Below, one piece after another: positions 18,790 to 28,391 of a stretch of 64,000 nt of DNA. Below the pieces are notes generated by a model. The model did no database searches. It worked only from the letters and a program-made list of their open reading frames with translations, and was not told where the DNA came from. This DNA is from Jezberella montanilacus. Lineage in GTDB: Bacteria > Pseudomonadota > Gammaproteobacteria > Burkholderiales > Burkholderiaceae_B. The first letter of the stretch is position 1. The number at the start of each line of letters is the position of its first letter. The DNA is taken from assembly GCF_003003055.1 (NCBI RefSeq), contig NZ_PVTV01000013.1, positions 297,854 through 361,853 on the forward strand, in the 5' to 3' direction. The position numbers and the translations under genes were made by a program.

Positions 18790-19295
18790 TGTCATTTTTA
18801 AACACACGAGCCCTGGCAAACGTGGTGAAGGTATTAGCGTGTGTCGTGGGGGCAGTTTTCTCTTTGGCCGCAACCCAAGCGCAAGCCACTGACAAAAACT
18901 CTGCTGCTGCAACTTGCTCAGTCACCATTCAGGCCGACGACGCCTATCACTTCATCCCCAACCACGTTGATGTGCCCCAGGCATGCCAGGACTTCACAGT
19001 AACCCTCAAACACACGGGGCATCTGCCGAAAGCGGCCATGGGTCATAACTGGGTTCTGACGACTAAGGCTGATGCCCCGAGAGTCGCCAAGGATGGCCTG
19101 ATCGCTGGTTTGGACAACCAATTCATCGCACCTGGCGATAAACGGGTGATTGCAGCAACGCCTGTCATCGGCTCAAATGAAACGAGTCAGGTCACGTTCT
19201 CGGTCTCTGAGTTGAAACCCAATGAAACCTATGCCTTTCAGTGCACCTTCGGTGGCCATTCCGCGCTGATGCAAGGCAGTTTACGCCTTGAGTAA
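18789..19295 (+). CDS. Azurin, periplasmic type 1 blue copper protein
   Basis: Electron carrier of 168 residues with a long signal region; the mature protein begins near CSVTIQADDAYHF. Copper ligands are all visible: His in MGHNWVL, Cys, His and Met in FQCTFGGHSALM with the exact azurin spacing (Cys+5 His, Cys+9 Met). The ATG overlaps the TGA of the HMG-CoA lyase gene, an odd pairing of leucine catabolism with electron transfer. Typical partners are nitrite reductase or aromatic amine dehydrogenase; none is present here. Confidence 0.94.
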   Translation: MSFLNTRALANVVKVLACVVGAVFSLAATQAQATDKNSAAATCSVTIQADDAYHFIPNHVDVPQACQDFTVTLKHTGHLPKAAMGHNWVLTTKADAPRVAKDGLIAGLDNQFIAPGDKRVIAATPVIGSNETSQVTFSVSELKPNETYAFQCTFGGHSALMQGSLRLE

Positions 19296-19329
19296 ACGAG
19301 CTAAAGCGTCACACTGAAGCTGGGTCAGC

Positions 19330-20613
19330 CTAGTCGTAAGCGCGCACATCTTCAATGACCTTGCCGTCATTGGGCAGCTGGTTCGGGTCGACAAACTCGA
19401 TGTCCGCGCGCAACTTCGTGACATCCCGGACGGTTTGTTCAAGCCGAGTGGCAAGAGCGGGGGGTTGAGAAGTGCACTCAACCTTCAAGGTCATCTGATC
19501 CGCTCCCATCCTGCCACTGACCACCAGTCTTGCTTTGATGAGTTCGGGATATCTGGCGATCACTTGTGCGACCTGCGCGGGATGCACAAACATGCCCCGC
19601 ACTTTCGTGGTTTGATCTGCTCGCCCCAGCCAGCCTCGAATTCTTGTGTTGGTGCGACCACAAGGCGACACGCCAGGCAGAATCGCTGACAAATCTCCCG
19701 TACCAAACCGAACGAGCGGATAAGCGGTATTAAGCGCGGTGATGACAACCTCACCGACTTCCCCTTCGGGCAGTACAGCACCCGTTCCTGGCCTGACGAT
19801 TTCAAGCAGTAAATCCTCGCTCAGGACAAGCCCGTCACGTGCTGACGTCTCGTACGCAATCATGCCCAGATCGGCGCTGCCATAGGCTTGATAGGCCTGA
19901 ATATCTCTAGCGATGAACCAATCTCGCAAGGAAGGCGGAAAAGCTTCACCCGACACCAGTGCACGTTTAATCGATGGCAAGTTCACGCCGAGTTCATCCG
20001 CTTTTTCAAGGATGATTTTGAGAAAGCTTGGCGTGCCGGTGTAGCCAGAGGGTTCTAAATCCAGAATGGCTTGCACTTGCTGTTCAGTTTGCCCAACCCC
20101 AGCTGGGAACACCGTACAACCCAGTGCATGAGCTGCGGTCTCAAACATTGAACCTGCGGGCGTAAAGTGATACGAGAAGCAGTTGTGCACCAGATCGCCA
20201 GACCTGAACCCCGCTGCGAACAGCGCACGCGCAAACCGCCAATAATCGGGCGTTGAGCCCTCGGGCTCGTAAAGTGGCCCTGGCGAGGCAAAGACCCTCC
20301 GGGTCTTCGATCCCCACCCAACGGCGGAAAACCCGCCAAATACTCGTTCACGAACATCTCGTTGCACCTCAAACGCTGCGCCCCCCATGCGAGCTTCAGT
20401 CTGCAGCGTCAGCAAATCCGACTTACGAATCACTGGCAATTGGCTCAAGGCTTCACGGGTGTGGATGTGCGTGGCGTCCACGCCTTGTAATTGCCGCGCA
20501 ACCGCTGGGGCATTGGCAACGGCATGTCTTAACGCGTGCGGCAGGGCAAGCAGTAATGCCTGCTCGCGTTCAGCCTGATGACGTGTCTCAGCTGAATCAT
20601 AAAAATCTGTCAT
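19330..20613 (-). CDS. Phenylacetate-CoA ligase-like AMP-forming ligase
   Basis: A 427-residue adenylate-forming enzyme of the PaaK-like group. Visible motifs are FNCFSY-like core NCFSYHFTPAGSMFE, GYTGTPSFLKIILEKA, QAYGSADLGMIAYE (A5-like) and VRFGTGDLSAILPG (A7, ribose-binding Asp), with a C-terminal domain that includes QTTKVRGMFVHPAQV. It would activate an aromatic or other carboxylate to the CoA thioester. Start ATG 20613 lies 13 bases after the stop of the livF-like gene; it is the last gene of the leftward LIV transporter cluster. Confidence 0.85.
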   Translation of the reverse strand: MTDFYDSAETRHQAEREQALLLALPHALRHAVANAPAVARQLQGVDATHIHTREALSQLPVIRKSDLLTLQTEARMGGAAFEVQRDVRERVFGGFSAVGWGSKTRRVFASPGPLYEPEGSTPDYWRFARALFAAGFRSGDLVHNCFSYHFTPAGSMFETAAHALGCTVFPAGVGQTEQQVQAILDLEPSGYTGTPSFLKIILEKADELGVNLPSIKRALVSGEAFPPSLRDWFIARDIQAYQAYGSADLGMIAYETSARDGLVLSEDLLLEIVRPGTGAVLPEGEVGEVVITALNTAYPLVRFGTGDLSAILPGVSPCGRTNTRIRGWLGRADQTTKVRGMFVHPAQVAQVIARYPELIKARLVVSGRMGADQMTLKVECTSQPPALATRLEQTVRDVTKLRADIEFVDPNQLPNDGKVIEDVRAYD

Positions 20614-20626
20614 GTTAAATCCCGTG

Positions 20627-21466
20627 TTACGCCAACCACCGTTTGCGGCGACGATAGAACTTGGTATCCTTGAAACTCTTGCGCGCGCCACTTGAGATGC
20701 CCAGATAAAACTCTTTGACATCTTCGTTAGCGGCCAAGTCTTCGGCTGTGCCGTCCATCATGACACGACCGTTTTCGAGAATATACCCATAGTCGGCGTA
20801 ACGCAGCGCAACGTTGGTATTTTGCTCAGCGAGTAAAAAACTGACCCGCTCGCGTTGATTCAAATCTCTGACGATTTCAAATATTTCTTCGACGATCTGC
20901 GGGGCCAAGCCCATGGATGGCTCATCCAGCAGAATCATACTGGGCTGCGCCATCAAGGCCCGACCAATCGCGCACATCTGTTGCTCACCTCCCGAGGTGT
21001 AGCCTGCCTGGCTGGTGCGACGCTGCTTTAATCTGGGGAAGTATGCATAGACGCGTTCAAGCGCGATGGCCAAATCCGCTCTCGATAACTGACGTGTGTA
21101 AGCCCCCGTCAATAAATTATCCTCAATACTCAGGTGGGCAAAGCAATGTCTGCCCTCCATGACTTGCACCACGCCGCGCTGCACCAGATCCGCTGGCGAG
21201 AGGCTTTCAATGCGCTCACCCCGGTAGGTAATATCGCCCTTGGTCACATGGCCACGTTCTGCCCGCAACAGGTTGGAGATTGCTCGTAACGTCGTCGTTT
21301 TGCCGGCACCATTGGCGCCAAGCAAAGCGACGATCTTGCCTTCGGGTACCACCAACGAAACCCCTTTTAACACCAGTATGACGTGGTTATAAATCACCTC
21401 AATACCGTTGACGTCGAGTAGGACGGCACCGGATGGGCTAAGTGAGGGACTCGAAGTGGCTGTCAT
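20627..21466 (-). CDS. LIV-type ABC transporter ATPase (LivF-like)
   Basis: A 279-residue cytosolic ATPase. Walker A is LLGANGAGKTTTLRAI, the signature is a variant YTSGGEQQMCAIGRALM, and Walker B is MILLDEPSMGLAPQ. It has a basic C-terminal extension (RKSFKDTKFYRRRKRW) beyond the classical LivF end, seen in LivF homologues from aromatic or CoA-ligase-linked clusters. It pairs with the livG-like ATPase at 24909-25724. The gene follows the binding-protein gene by 8 bases. Confidence 0.92.
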   Translation of the reverse strand: MTATSSPSLSPSGAVLLDVNGIEVIYNHVILVLKGVSLVVPEGKIVALLGANGAGKTTTLRAISNLLRAERGHVTKGDITYRGERIESLSPADLVQRGVVQVMEGRHCFAHLSIEDNLLTGAYTRQLSRADLAIALERVYAYFPRLKQRRTSQAGYTSGGEQQMCAIGRALMAQPSMILLDEPSMGLAPQIVEEIFEIVRDLNQRERVSFLLAEQNTNVALRYADYGYILENGRVMMDGTAEDLAANEDVKEFYLGISSGARKSFKDTKFYRRRKRWLA

Positions 21467-21474
21467 CGCTTACC

Positions 21475-22800
21475 TTAGTCCGTGCAAGTTACTGGTGTGA
21501 CATTTTTGTCTTTGGCATATTTGGCTGCAGCCTCTTTGATCAAAGGTTCAATCACGGCTTTGTCAGAGCGATACCAATCCGATACGAGTTGGAACTTCGC
21601 CCCGTCCCACTGCACGATACGAGCCCAGTCATCGCCCGTATGGTTGGAGCAGGATGTTTTGACAGGACGCATTATGTCGGTGAAACCGATTTCATCTAAC
21701 CGAGCTTGTGTCAGATCAAGATGCTCCAGGCCCCAACGAACCTGCTCTGGTGTCACGGATTTACCTTTCCCGTATTTCTCTTGCGCAGTCCGAATGGCTT
21801 CGACGGTCAGCATAGAGATGATCATGCCGCGCGTGTGGGCAAGGGTTCCGACGGTGTTACCTGCAGTATCCGTACCGTCACCCTTGTCATAGACCTTAGC
21901 CTTTAGCTCATCGTGAACCTTGCCTTTAGCAACGCTATTGGCGATCGTAATGACGTTGTAACCTTTTGCCACTGCACCGAGATCCTTCACATCACCTTCT
22001 GAACCGGCCCACCAAATGCCGTACATCTTCTCGCGCGGATAGCCAACCCCTTGCGCTTCACGCAGTGCGGTAGGCGTCATGATGCCAGCGCTCCAGAGCA
22101 GGACATAGTCAGGCTTGTTCTGGCGAATTTGCAACCAAGTCGATTTTTGCTCAACGCCTGGGGCGGTGACGGGGTAAGGCAGAAACTCAAAGCCAAGCAG
22201 CTGCGCGCGTTTCTGGAGCAACGGGATAGGCTCTTTGCCATAGGGCGAGTCATGGTAGACCAAGGCTATTTTTTTGCCTTTAAGTTTGTCCATACCGCCC
22301 TCTTTCTTGGCGATATCCTGAATCATTATGTCAGCTGCGGTCCAGTAGGTGCCAAGCAGCGGAAAGTTCCACGGAAACACCGAACCGTCGGTCGATTGCG
22401 ACAAGCCGTAGCCAACCGTCAGAATCGGCTCTTTATCGCCAGGGGCTTTATCGCTTACGGCGAAGGTAATCCCCGTAGACTGAGGATCATAGGCTGAGGC
22501 ACCTGTCGGTGCGTGCGCTTTCAGTCGCTCGTAGCACTCAACGCCACGGTCGGTTGCATAAGCAGTCTCACATTCTTCAAAAATGATTTTCACGCCGTTA
22601 ATACCGCCTCGGGCATTGACCAACTTGAGATAATCCATCTTGCCATCCGCCCATGGGATACCCAAGGGCGCGAACGAACCTGTGCGATAAGTCAGCAAAG
22701 GCACAAACTGTTCATCTGCCATGGCCGGTGCAGATAAGGCAAGCAAGCCACCTGCCAGAGCTAACCCGGTCACCAATGTTTTGATTCTTTTTACTTTCAT
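21475..22800 (-). CDS. ABC transporter substrate-binding protein, LivJ/K-like
   Basis: Periplasmic type I binding protein of 441 residues. The signal peptide ends near APAMADEQ, and the body matches the Peripla_BP_6 group (FVPLLTYRTGSFAPLGIPWADG, KIIFEECETAYATDRGVEC, KKIALVYHDSPYGKEPIPLL). ATG 22800 is set by a GGAGAT Shine-Dalgarno; the frame continues upstream but lacks such a site. The ligand is unknown; the flanking CoA ligases suggest a carboxylic acid rather than a branched-chain amino acid. Confidence 0.9.
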   Translation of the reverse strand: MKVKRIKTLVTGLALAGGLLALSAPAMADEQFVPLLTYRTGSFAPLGIPWADGKMDYLKLVNARGGINGVKIIFEECETAYATDRGVECYERLKAHAPTGASAYDPQSTGITFAVSDKAPGDKEPILTVGYGLSQSTDGSVFPWNFPLLGTYWTAADIMIQDIAKKEGGMDKLKGKKIALVYHDSPYGKEPIPLLQKRAQLLGFEFLPYPVTAPGVEQKSTWLQIRQNKPDYVLLWSAGIMTPTALREAQGVGYPREKMYGIWWAGSEGDVKDLGAVAKGYNVITIANSVAKGKVHDELKAKVYDKGDGTDTAGNTVGTLAHTRGMIISMLTVEAIRTAQEKYGKGKSVTPEQVRWGLEHLDLTQARLDEIGFTDIMRPVKTSCSNHTGDDWARIVQWDGAKFQLVSDWYRSDKAVIEPLIKEAAAKYAKDKNVTPVTCTD

Positions 22801-22882
22801 GTGTATCTCCATTTGATGCGCTAAAACACGATGTTGAATTAAACCGATCTTCGCCGGATACATAAAATTAAAACGCCAATAC

Positions 22883-23947
22883 TCAATGTGGAAACGGCCA
22901 AATCCGAAGCTTCTCTTTACCGATAGTCCAGAGTCGTGCCAACCCATGCGGCTCAGCGATCAAGAAAAACACGATCAACGCCCCGAAAATCATCTGTTCA
23001 ATATGTGTCGCAATGTCCACAGCAATTGAAAGACCAAACCAAGCAGGAATACGATTCAAAAAGACTGGAATCAACACGATAAACGCGGCACCGTAGAAGC
23101 TGCCGACGATTGAGCCTAAACCGCCAATAATGACCATGAACAACAATTGAAACGAGCGATTAAGGTCAAACGCCAAAGGCTCCCAGGACCCCAGATGCAA
23201 AAATCCCCATAAGGCCCCTGCGACGCCCACGATAAACGAGCTCACAGCGAAGGCAGTGAGCTTCGCATGCATCGGTCTGATGCCAATCACGGCTGCAGCA
23301 ACGTCCATATCCCGAATGGCCATCCACTCTCTTCCAATTGCTCCTCTCACGAGATTTTTGGCAACAAGTGCAAACACAACCACAAATGACAAGACGAACA
23401 AATATTTGGCTGACGCGGTTTGAAGGGACAGACCGAAGGCTGACAATGCGGGAATCGATACGCTGCCGGACGATGAGTTATTGGTAAAGAATGGAATACG
23501 TAAAAAAGCCCAATCAACGAAGAACTGAGCCGCCAGGGTGGCGACCGCTAAATAAAGTCCGCGGATGCGTAGGCTCGGAATACCGAACAGCACACCAATC
23601 AACGTCGCGAAAAAGCCACCAATCAGTATTTGAAACACCAACGGTACAAAAGGCAATCTCACCGCGATGTTCCATGCGGCATAGGCACCTACCGCCATGA
23701 AGGCACCGCTACCCAGCGATATCTGGCCGCAATAGCCAACCAGAATATTCAACCCAACTGCAGCAAGCGACAAGATTAGAAACGGAATCAAGATCGCTTT
23801 AAGAAAATAATCCGACGCCAGGAAAGGCACGACTAAAAAAGCGATCAGCAACAATACCGCCATGAAGACACGATCTTGCCTGATCGGAAAAATCTGCTGA
23901 TCCGCTCGATATGTTGTTTTAAATTGGCCGTTTTCGCGATAGAACAT
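22883..23947 (-). CDS. LIV-type ABC transporter permease (LivM-like)
   Basis: A 354-residue inner-membrane permease with about nine hydrophobic helices. Family landmarks are LNILVGYCGQISLGSGAFMAVGAYAA in the first half (shown here in two pieces by the family as GQISLGSGAFM) and FQLLFMVIIGGLGSIVGSFY near residue 270. It lies between the binding-protein gene (82-base gap) and the LivH-like gene (19-base gap). Confidence 0.93.
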   Translation of the reverse strand: MFYRENGQFKTTYRADQQIFPIRQDRVFMAVLLLIAFLVVPFLASDYFLKAILIPFLILSLAAVGLNILVGYCGQISLGSGAFMAVGAYAAWNIAVRLPFVPLVFQILIGGFFATLIGVLFGIPSLRIRGLYLAVATLAAQFFVDWAFLRIPFFTNNSSSGSVSIPALSAFGLSLQTASAKYLFVLSFVVVFALVAKNLVRGAIGREWMAIRDMDVAAAVIGIRPMHAKLTAFAVSSFIVGVAGALWGFLHLGSWEPLAFDLNRSFQLLFMVIIGGLGSIVGSFYGAAFIVLIPVFLNRIPAWFGLSIAVDIATHIEQMIFGALIVFFLIAEPHGLARLWTIGKEKLRIWPFPH

Positions 23948-23966
23948 GGTTGCTTATCCTTGATCC

Positions 23967-24896
23967 TCAGACTCGGTCGATGATTTTCTCGCCGAACAGA
24001 CCCTGCGGCCTGAACAACAAAAACACCAAGGCCAGGACATAGGCAAACCAGATCTCGATCCCGCCCCCCACCATAGGTCCGATGTACACCTCGGATAACT
24101 TCTCTCCCACGCCAATCAGCAAACCACCAATGATGGCACCCGGCACCGACGTTAAGCCGCCCAGGATGACGACGGGAAGCGCCCTTAAGGTTGCCGTCGC
24201 CAAGGTGAATTGGACGCCAAATTTCGATCCCCAGATGATGCCTGCCACCAAAGCAACCAGCCCGGCAACGGTCCAGACAATTACCCATATTTTGTTGAGT
24301 GGGATGCCGATCGACTGTGCCGCCTGATGATCATCAGCGACAGCCCTCAGTGCACGGCCTGTCGCGGTCACTTGAAAAAATAACGCAAGACCCGCGACCA
24401 ATAGAGCAGAGATCAGCGCTGCAGTCAGATCCTCAAGATTGATCAACAGGCCGCCTTGAAAAACCGAATCAAGAATAAATGCTGGCTCTTTTGGCATGCC
24501 GACGTTGACGCTGTAGACCGAAGAGCCAAAAGCGATTTGACCAGAGCCTTCAAGAAAATAAGCGATGCCAAGCGTTGCCATCAATAGCGTGGTGGCCTCC
24601 TGGTTAACCAGATGCCGCAGTACTAGCCGTTCAATGGCAACGGCCATCAGCCACATGACGCCTGCGCTGACGATAAACGCAAGCACGTTCGCGAGGATCA
24701 AGTGATCAAAGCCCAGCCAGTGAGGTATCCAGACTGAAAAGCGCGCCATCGACAAGGCGGCTACCAAGACCATCGCGCCTTGCGCGAAATTAAACACGCC
24801 CGAAGCCTTAAAAATCAAGACAAAGCCCAAGCCGATGAGCGAATACAGCATCCCGCTCATCAAGCCACCAAATAAGGTCTCAAGAAAAAATGACAT
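23967..24896 (-). CDS. LIV-type ABC transporter permease (LivH-like)
   Basis: A 309-residue inner-membrane permease starting MSFFLETLFGGLMSGMLYS. It shows the LivH features GLGFVLIFKASGVFNFAQG and VVILGGLTSVPGAIIGGLL, and ends with RPQGLFGEKIIDRV, the usual LivH-type tail. It forms the transmembrane pore with the LivM-like partner and is energised by the two ATPases of the cluster. It starts 12 bases after the LivG-like stop. Confidence 0.93.
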   Translation of the reverse strand: MSFFLETLFGGLMSGMLYSLIGLGFVLIFKASGVFNFAQGAMVLVAALSMARFSVWIPHWLGFDHLILANVLAFIVSAGVMWLMAVAIERLVLRHLVNQEATTLLMATLGIAYFLEGSGQIAFGSSVYSVNVGMPKEPAFILDSVFQGGLLINLEDLTAALISALLVAGLALFFQVTATGRALRAVADDHQAAQSIGIPLNKIWVIVWTVAGLVALVAGIIWGSKFGVQFTLATATLRALPVVILGGLTSVPGAIIGGLLIGVGEKLSEVYIGPMVGGGIEIWFAYVLALVFLLFRPQGLFGEKIIDRV

Positions 24897-24908
24897 GTTT
24901 CATCAACC

Positions 24909-25724
24909 TCAGTGCGCCACGCCAAGATAGGCGCGAATCACATCTGCATTCTGGCGCACTTCATCCGGGGTGCCATCACCGATTTTCTTACCGTAATCCA
25001 GAACAACCACCCGGTCCGAGATATCCATCACGACACCCATATCATGCTCGATCAATACGATTGTCGTGCCGAATTCGTCGTTAACGTCGAGGATGAAGCG
25101 GCTCATGTCTTGTTTTTCTTCAATATTCATCCCCGCCATTGGTTCATCCAATAGCAAGAGGCGAGGCTCCATTGCCAGGGCACGACCCAGATCAACGCGC
25201 TTTTGCAGACCGTACGACAAGCGTCCAACCGGTGTCTTTCGGTACGCTTGTATCTCAAGAAAATCGATGATGGTCTCAACGTATTCCCTGTGAGCGATTT
25301 CTTCACGCTCGGCCGATCCCATCCGAAACGCCTGAGCAAAAACGCCCGATTTCATCCTGAGGTTTCTGCCCGTCATGATGTTGTCAAGGACGCTCATCCC
25401 TTTAAACAAGGCAAGGTTTTGAAACGTTCTGGCTACACCCATTTCAGCAGCCCGCCGGGGAGTCATCCTGGAAAAGGTCGCCCCCTCCAGACTCACGTGG
25501 CCCTGCTGAGGCGTATAAACGCCATTGATCACATTCAACATTGAACTCTTGCCCGCCCCATTGGGCCCAATGATGGCGCGAATCTCATGCTCACGGACAT
25601 TAAACGAAATATCTGTCAGTGCTTTGACCCCGCCAAAAGACAACGAGATATTCTGTAGTTCGAGAATGACATCGCCGATCTGACGAGTCGTAGCAGACTG
25701 TTCTATTTCGTTCATCATGCTCAT
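24909..25724 (-). CDS. LIV-type ABC transporter ATPase (LivG-like)
   Basis: A 271-residue ATPase. Walker A is IIGPNGAGKSSMLNVI, signature-region residues are LSYGLQKRVDLGRALAM, Walker B is LLLLDEPMAGMNIEE, and the switch His is in VLIEHDMGVVMD. The signature Gly-Gly is altered to LSYGLQ, as is usual in LivG-type subunits. Its ATG overlaps the stop of the upstream acyl-CoA ligase (ATGA), so the ligase and the transporter are translated together. Confidence 0.92.
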   Translation of the reverse strand: MSMMNEIEQSATTRQIGDVILELQNISLSFGGVKALTDISFNVREHEIRAIIGPNGAGKSSMLNVINGVYTPQQGHVSLEGATFSRMTPRRAAEMGVARTFQNLALFKGMSVLDNIMTGRNLRMKSGVFAQAFRMGSAEREEIAHREYVETIIDFLEIQAYRKTPVGRLSYGLQKRVDLGRALAMEPRLLLLDEPMAGMNIEEKQDMSRFILDVNDEFGTTIVLIEHDMGVVMDISDRVVVLDYGKKIGDGTPDEVRQNADVIRAYLGVAH

Positions 25725-27688
25725 GCCGCTTGCCTCAATTCAGTTTGCGAACGTGCAACGAGCTTGATCTTGAGATCGGCGGCTATCGTCCCTTTTCGGC
25801 CATCTTCGAATTTGACCTCGGTTTCAATGTATTGATGGTCCAATCCATTGAAAAGTGCATCGACAAGCACGGCGTATTTTTCTGCAATGAAGGCACGTCT
25901 GACTTTGCGTGTCCGTGTCAGCTCATCATCATCAGGGTCTAATTCCTTATGCAGGATAAGAAAGCGGCTTACTTGAGATTCGGATAGCTTTGCGTCATCG
26001 CACAAATCACGATTGACCTGTTCGACGCAGTCAGCTATGAGCTGATAGACCTCGTCTCTTTGCGCCAGATCTGTATAGCCTGCGTAGGCTAAGCCTCTGC
26101 GTTCAGCCCAGTTGCCGACAGCTTCCAAGTCAATATTGATGAAAGTACACACCTCATTGCGATCGGCCCCAAAGGCGACCGCTTCTTTGATATACGGAAA
26201 AAATTTCAGCTTGTTCTCAATGTACTTGGGTGCAAACAACCCGCCACCGGCCAGCTTGCCAACATCTTTGGCACGGTCGATGATCTTGAGGTGCCCTGTA
26301 TCGTCAAGATAGCCCGCATCGCCGGTGCGAAACCAGCCATCAAGCGTGAACGCCTCTCGCGTTGCAGCCTCATTGCGGTAGTACTCTTTAAACAAGCCTG
26401 GGCTCTTGAGCATGATCTCGCCATTTTCGGCGACGAGGATTTCAACACCGGTCACAGGTGGTCCGACCGTATCGGCTTTGACTTGTCCGTTGGGTTGAAC
26501 ACAGACAAAAACCGAAGTTTCAGTCGAACCGTACAACTGTTTGAGGTTGATGCCTATCGACCGATAGAACACAAACAGATCAGGCCCAATTGCTTCGCCG
26601 GCCGTGTAGGCAATGCGCACTCGGCTCATGCCAAGTGAATTTCTGAGCGGGCCATAAATCGTGAGGTCACCGATTTGGTAGAGGATTCGGTTCATCCAGC
26701 CAACGGGGTCTTCATCTAATATTTTTGCGCCAATCCTTTTCGCCACGCCCATCGCCCAGTGATAGAGTCTCTTTTTCAGGTGACCCGCGTCTTCCATGCG
26801 GATCATCACTTGCGTGAGCAAGCCTTCAAGCACGCGCGGTGGGGCGAAATAATAAGTTGGCCCGATATCACGCAAATCGATCATGACGGTTTCAGGCGAT
26901 TCGGGGTGATTGACCGTAAAGCCCGTCACCAGCAGTTGGGTGTAGGAGAACATGTTCTGGCCAATCCATGCAGGGGGCAAGTAGGCGAGCACATCCTCTC
27001 TGTCTGTCAGCCCTTCCATCACTTCAACCGCCCGAGCTCGGTCGATCAAGGCGTAATTGGTTAGCACGACCCCTTTGGGCTTGCCTGTCGTGCCAGAGGT
27101 ATAGAACATGGCGGCGGTATCTTCAGGCCTATTGGCCGCCACAGATTTTGCAAAAAGCTCGACATGTGCGGCTTGGTGCTTCTCACCGCGTTCAAGCAAT
27201 TGTTTGAACGAGATGAGCCCGTCGTCCTTGTAGTGCCTTAATCCCCGGGGATCTTCGTACACAATGTGCTTGAGGGTTGGGCATTGAGTGCTAATCTCAA
27301 GCATCTTGTCGACTTGCTCTTGATCCTCAACCAAGACAACGGCGATGGCGGCATCCTGCAGCACATAAACCATCTCTTGAGCGACCGCGTCCTGATACAG
27401 CGGCACTGGAATAGCCCCAAGGGCCTGAGCAGCCATCATGCCCATGTAAAGCTCGGGTCGGTTTTCGCCGATGACGCCAACGTGATCCCCTCTTGCCACC
27501 CCCAGACCAACTAAGCCATGTGCAAGCTTCTGCACGTTTTCATAAACATCCGCCCAGGTAAATGTCCGCCAGATACCCAGATTTTTTTCGCGCAAAGCAG
27601 GACGACTGGCTCTGTCGCGCGCGTGCTCCAACAATAGCCCTGCAAAGGTATTGGATCTTGTTACGGTCCTGGATACGCTGCTGATCAA
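25721..27688 (-). CDS. Long-chain-type acyl-CoA synthetase (AMP-forming)
   Basis: A 655-residue adenylate-forming ligase. The P-loop is AMFYTSGTTGKPKGVVLT, A5 is LKQLYGSTETSVFV, and A7 is GWFRTGDAGYLDD with KIIDRAKDVGKLAGG following. Homologues are common at the head of LIV transporter operons in Burkholderiales, where they presumably trap the imported acid as a CoA ester. No ATG is available near the N terminus; TTG 27688 is the likely start. First gene of the leftward cluster. Confidence 0.9.
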   Translation of the reverse strand: MISSVSRTVTRSNTFAGLLLEHARDRASRPALREKNLGIWRTFTWADVYENVQKLAHGLVGLGVARGDHVGVIGENRPELYMGMMAAQALGAIPVPLYQDAVAQEMVYVLQDAAIAVVLVEDQEQVDKMLEISTQCPTLKHIVYEDPRGLRHYKDDGLISFKQLLERGEKHQAAHVELFAKSVAANRPEDTAAMFYTSGTTGKPKGVVLTNYALIDRARAVEVMEGLTDREDVLAYLPPAWIGQNMFSYTQLLVTGFTVNHPESPETVMIDLRDIGPTYYFAPPRVLEGLLTQVMIRMEDAGHLKKRLYHWAMGVAKRIGAKILDEDPVGWMNRILYQIGDLTIYGPLRNSLGMSRVRIAYTAGEAIGPDLFVFYRSIGINLKQLYGSTETSVFVCVQPNGQVKADTVGPPVTGVEILVAENGEIMLKSPGLFKEYYRNEAATREAFTLDGWFRTGDAGYLDDTGHLKIIDRAKDVGKLAGGGLFAPKYIENKLKFFPYIKEAVAFGADRNEVCTFINIDLEAVGNWAERRGLAYAGYTDLAQRDEVYQLIADCVEQVNRDLCDDAKLSESQVSRFLILHKELDPDDDELTRTRKVRRAFIAEKYAVLVDALFNGLDHQYIETEVKFEDGRKGTIAADLKIKLVARSQTELRQAA

Positions 27689-27725
27689 AACTGGTCGCCT
27701 CTATTTATCTTTTTTATGCCGATCT

Positions 27726-27755
27726 TCAATAGGGATCTTTTTACTACGCCGTCAA
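27726..27755 (-). promoter_or_regulatory. Candidate promoter for the acyl-CoA ligase/LIV transporter cluster
   Basis: On the minus strand TTGACG (27755-27750) and TATTGA (27731-27726) are separated by 18 bases, about 38 bases ahead of the TTG start. The -35 is a 5-of-6 match; the -10 is weaker. Confidence 0.35.
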
Positions 27756-27867
27756 GTATCTAACTATTATGCAAGACCCTAATGAAGGGGCCGTTATCGT
27801 CAGACCTAGGGTATCCCCGATGCGTCACGATGGCTGTCCGTTAATATTCAGTTTTAGGAGAACACCT

Positions 27868-28386
27868 ATGCGCATTTTTACCGCCGTATCCGGTTTATTT
27901 TTGATTGTTGGCTTCACCAGTGCTGCTTTAGCAGCGGATTCAAGCAAAACCAGCGAGTTGACGATCTCGCAGGCGTGGGTGCGTGCATCGGTTCCCGGGC
28001 AGACAAACGGAGCAGGTTATCTCACCATCGCGAACGGCACTGGCAAGGACGACAGGCTGCTCAGTGCCTCGTCGACTGCTGCCGGCAAACTGGAAATCCA
28101 CGAGGTAGTAAGTGAAGGCGGCAATGCCAAAATGCGCGAAGTCAGCAGCGTGTCGATTCCCGCTAACGGCTCGGTGACCTTCGCTCCAGGCGGGTATCAC
28201 ATCATGTTTTTACAGTTGGCGACCGGTTTTAAGCCTGCCACTGCTGTGCCCGTCACCTTGAAGTTTGAGCAGGCAGGCGAGGTGTCGGTCACTTTTGATG
28301 TCAAGCCAGCAACCTACAACCCGAGTGCGGCCTCTGGGCATCAAATGCATGGCGGACATGAGCAAATGTCTGGCATGAAGCCTTGA
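27868..28386 (+). CDS. Periplasmic copper chaperone PCu(A)C
   Basis: A 172-residue exported protein with a signal peptide (cleavage after ALA-A near residue 23). It holds the single PCu(A)C domain: AWVRASVPGQTNGAGYLTI, then the copper site with His and Met in LEIHEVVSEGGNAKMREV and HIMFLQL. The tail adds a His/Met-rich stretch (HQMHGGHEQMSGM), likely a second copper-binding segment. The family delivers Cu(I) to cytochrome oxidase CuA or related cuproproteins. ATG 27868 follows AGGAG at 27856-27860. Azurin at 18789 is another copper protein in the window. Confidence 0.93.
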   Translation: MRIFTAVSGLFLIVGFTSAALAADSSKTSELTISQAWVRASVPGQTNGAGYLTIANGTGKDDRLLSASSTAAGKLEIHEVVSEGGNAKMREVSSVSIPANGSVTFAPGGYHIMFLQLATGFKPATAVPVTLKFEQAGEVSVTFDVKPATYNPSAASGHQMHGGHEQMSGMKP

Positions 28387-28391
28387 AAATC

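Noticed and set aside
27769..27867. 33-codon N-terminal extension of the PCu(A)C protein
   Set aside because: AGGAG and a proper signal peptide fix the start at ATG 27868.
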